DNA from: Gramella sp. KN1008
GTDB taxonomy: Bacteria > Bacteroidota > Bacteroidia > Flavobacteriales > Flavobacteriaceae
Direction of reading: 5' to 3'
DNA: 64,000 nucleotides
Assembly (NCBI RefSeq): GCF_004332155.1
Contig: NZ_SJDV01000005.1
Coordinates: 16,237-80,236, forward strand
The notes beneath the pieces were generated by a model. That model saw only the letters and a program-made list of their open reading frames with translations. It had not been told where the DNA came from and made no database searches. The position numbers and the translations under genes were made by a program. Within the stretch, counting starts at the first letter, position 1. Each line of letters starts with the position of its first letter. Of this stretch, positions 63,893 to 64,000 are shown one piece after another.

Positions 63893-64000
63893 TTAGAACC
63901 AATTTTTTTCCAAACAGGCAGCGAGGGCAGTTCGGGCTCTGTGGATAATAACCCAAAGGTTAGACGGGGTGATATCAAATTCATTACAGATAGCTTCAGT
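63893..64000 (-). CDS. ECF-type RNA polymerase sigma factor, 3' end
   Basis: Only the last 35 codons are in the window. They read TEAICNEFDITPSNLWVIIH (first 20 residues), then RARTALAACLEKNWF and stop. The helix-turn-helix pattern, with N-L-W/V-x-x-x-H-R-A-R in the recognition helix, matches sigma region 4 of ECF sigma factors. The remainder lies beyond base 64000. It is followed by the zinc-finger gene two bases later. Confidence 0.8.
   Translation of the reverse strand, partial: TEAICNEFDITPSNLWVIIHRARTALAACLEKNWF

Overview
The window is AT-rich bacterial DNA from a member of the Flavobacteriaceae (Bacteroidota), most like marine genera such as Gramella/Christiangramia. The evidence is gldJ and porV (gliding and type IX secretion), two large proteins with type IX C-terminal sorting domains, a SusC/SusD pair, many Cys-anchored lipoproteins, PafA-type phosphatase, and promoters of the Bacteroidota form TTG-N(19-23)-TAnnTTTG. 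The genus is a guess; no rRNA is present.

Layout. 1-2351 is the 3' end of a type IX-secreted protein built from almost identical 201-bp repeats. 2420-10270 is housekeeping: acyl-CoA dehydrogenase, anmK, an amino-acid dehydrogenase, an ExbB-ExbD-TonB-folC operon, and a secreted protein with a duplicated domain. tRNA-Val(UAC) follows, then a DUF255 thioredoxin-like lipoprotein. 13256-28509 is a sugar-uptake and oxidation locus: DUF1080 lipoprotein, ROK kinase, SusC, SusD, FG-GAP/ASPIC lipoprotein, GMC dehydrogenase, Tat-exported isomerase/epimerase lipoprotein, Tat-exported gluconate-2-dehydrogenase-type small subunit, and a TolB-propeller protein. It has no classical glycoside hydrolase. Its content fits a 3-keto-glycoside route: import, oxidation at C3, cleavage or isomerisation of the keto-sugar, phosphorylation. 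28607-31112 holds a membrane protein, a Dabb protein and a secreted YdjC-type deacetylase. 31452-37997 is a 2181-residue leucine-rich-repeat protein that carries a SusE/SusF-like domain between two LRR modules and ends in a sorting domain.

After a small lipoprotein, tRNA-Val(GAC), a CapA-family protein and a VOC protein, the window returns to core functions: murF-gldJ on the minus strand, divergent from porV-cdd-pdhA-pdhC. porU, normally next to porV, is not there. Next is an operon of M28 peptidase, SDR, SprT-like protein, manC and a DUF389 membrane protein; then a MlaE/MlaF-type ABC transporter, pafA, a KASIII-methyltransferase-glycosyltransferase cluster, gcvP, a degenerate UbiA-like protein, and at the right edge a sigma factor fragment with a probable zinc-binding anti-sigma partner.

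The strongest candidates for something not well described are the 3-keto-glycoside locus (13256-28509) and the LRR/SusE-like fusion. All functional calls come from motif and family recognition by eye; no database search was run.
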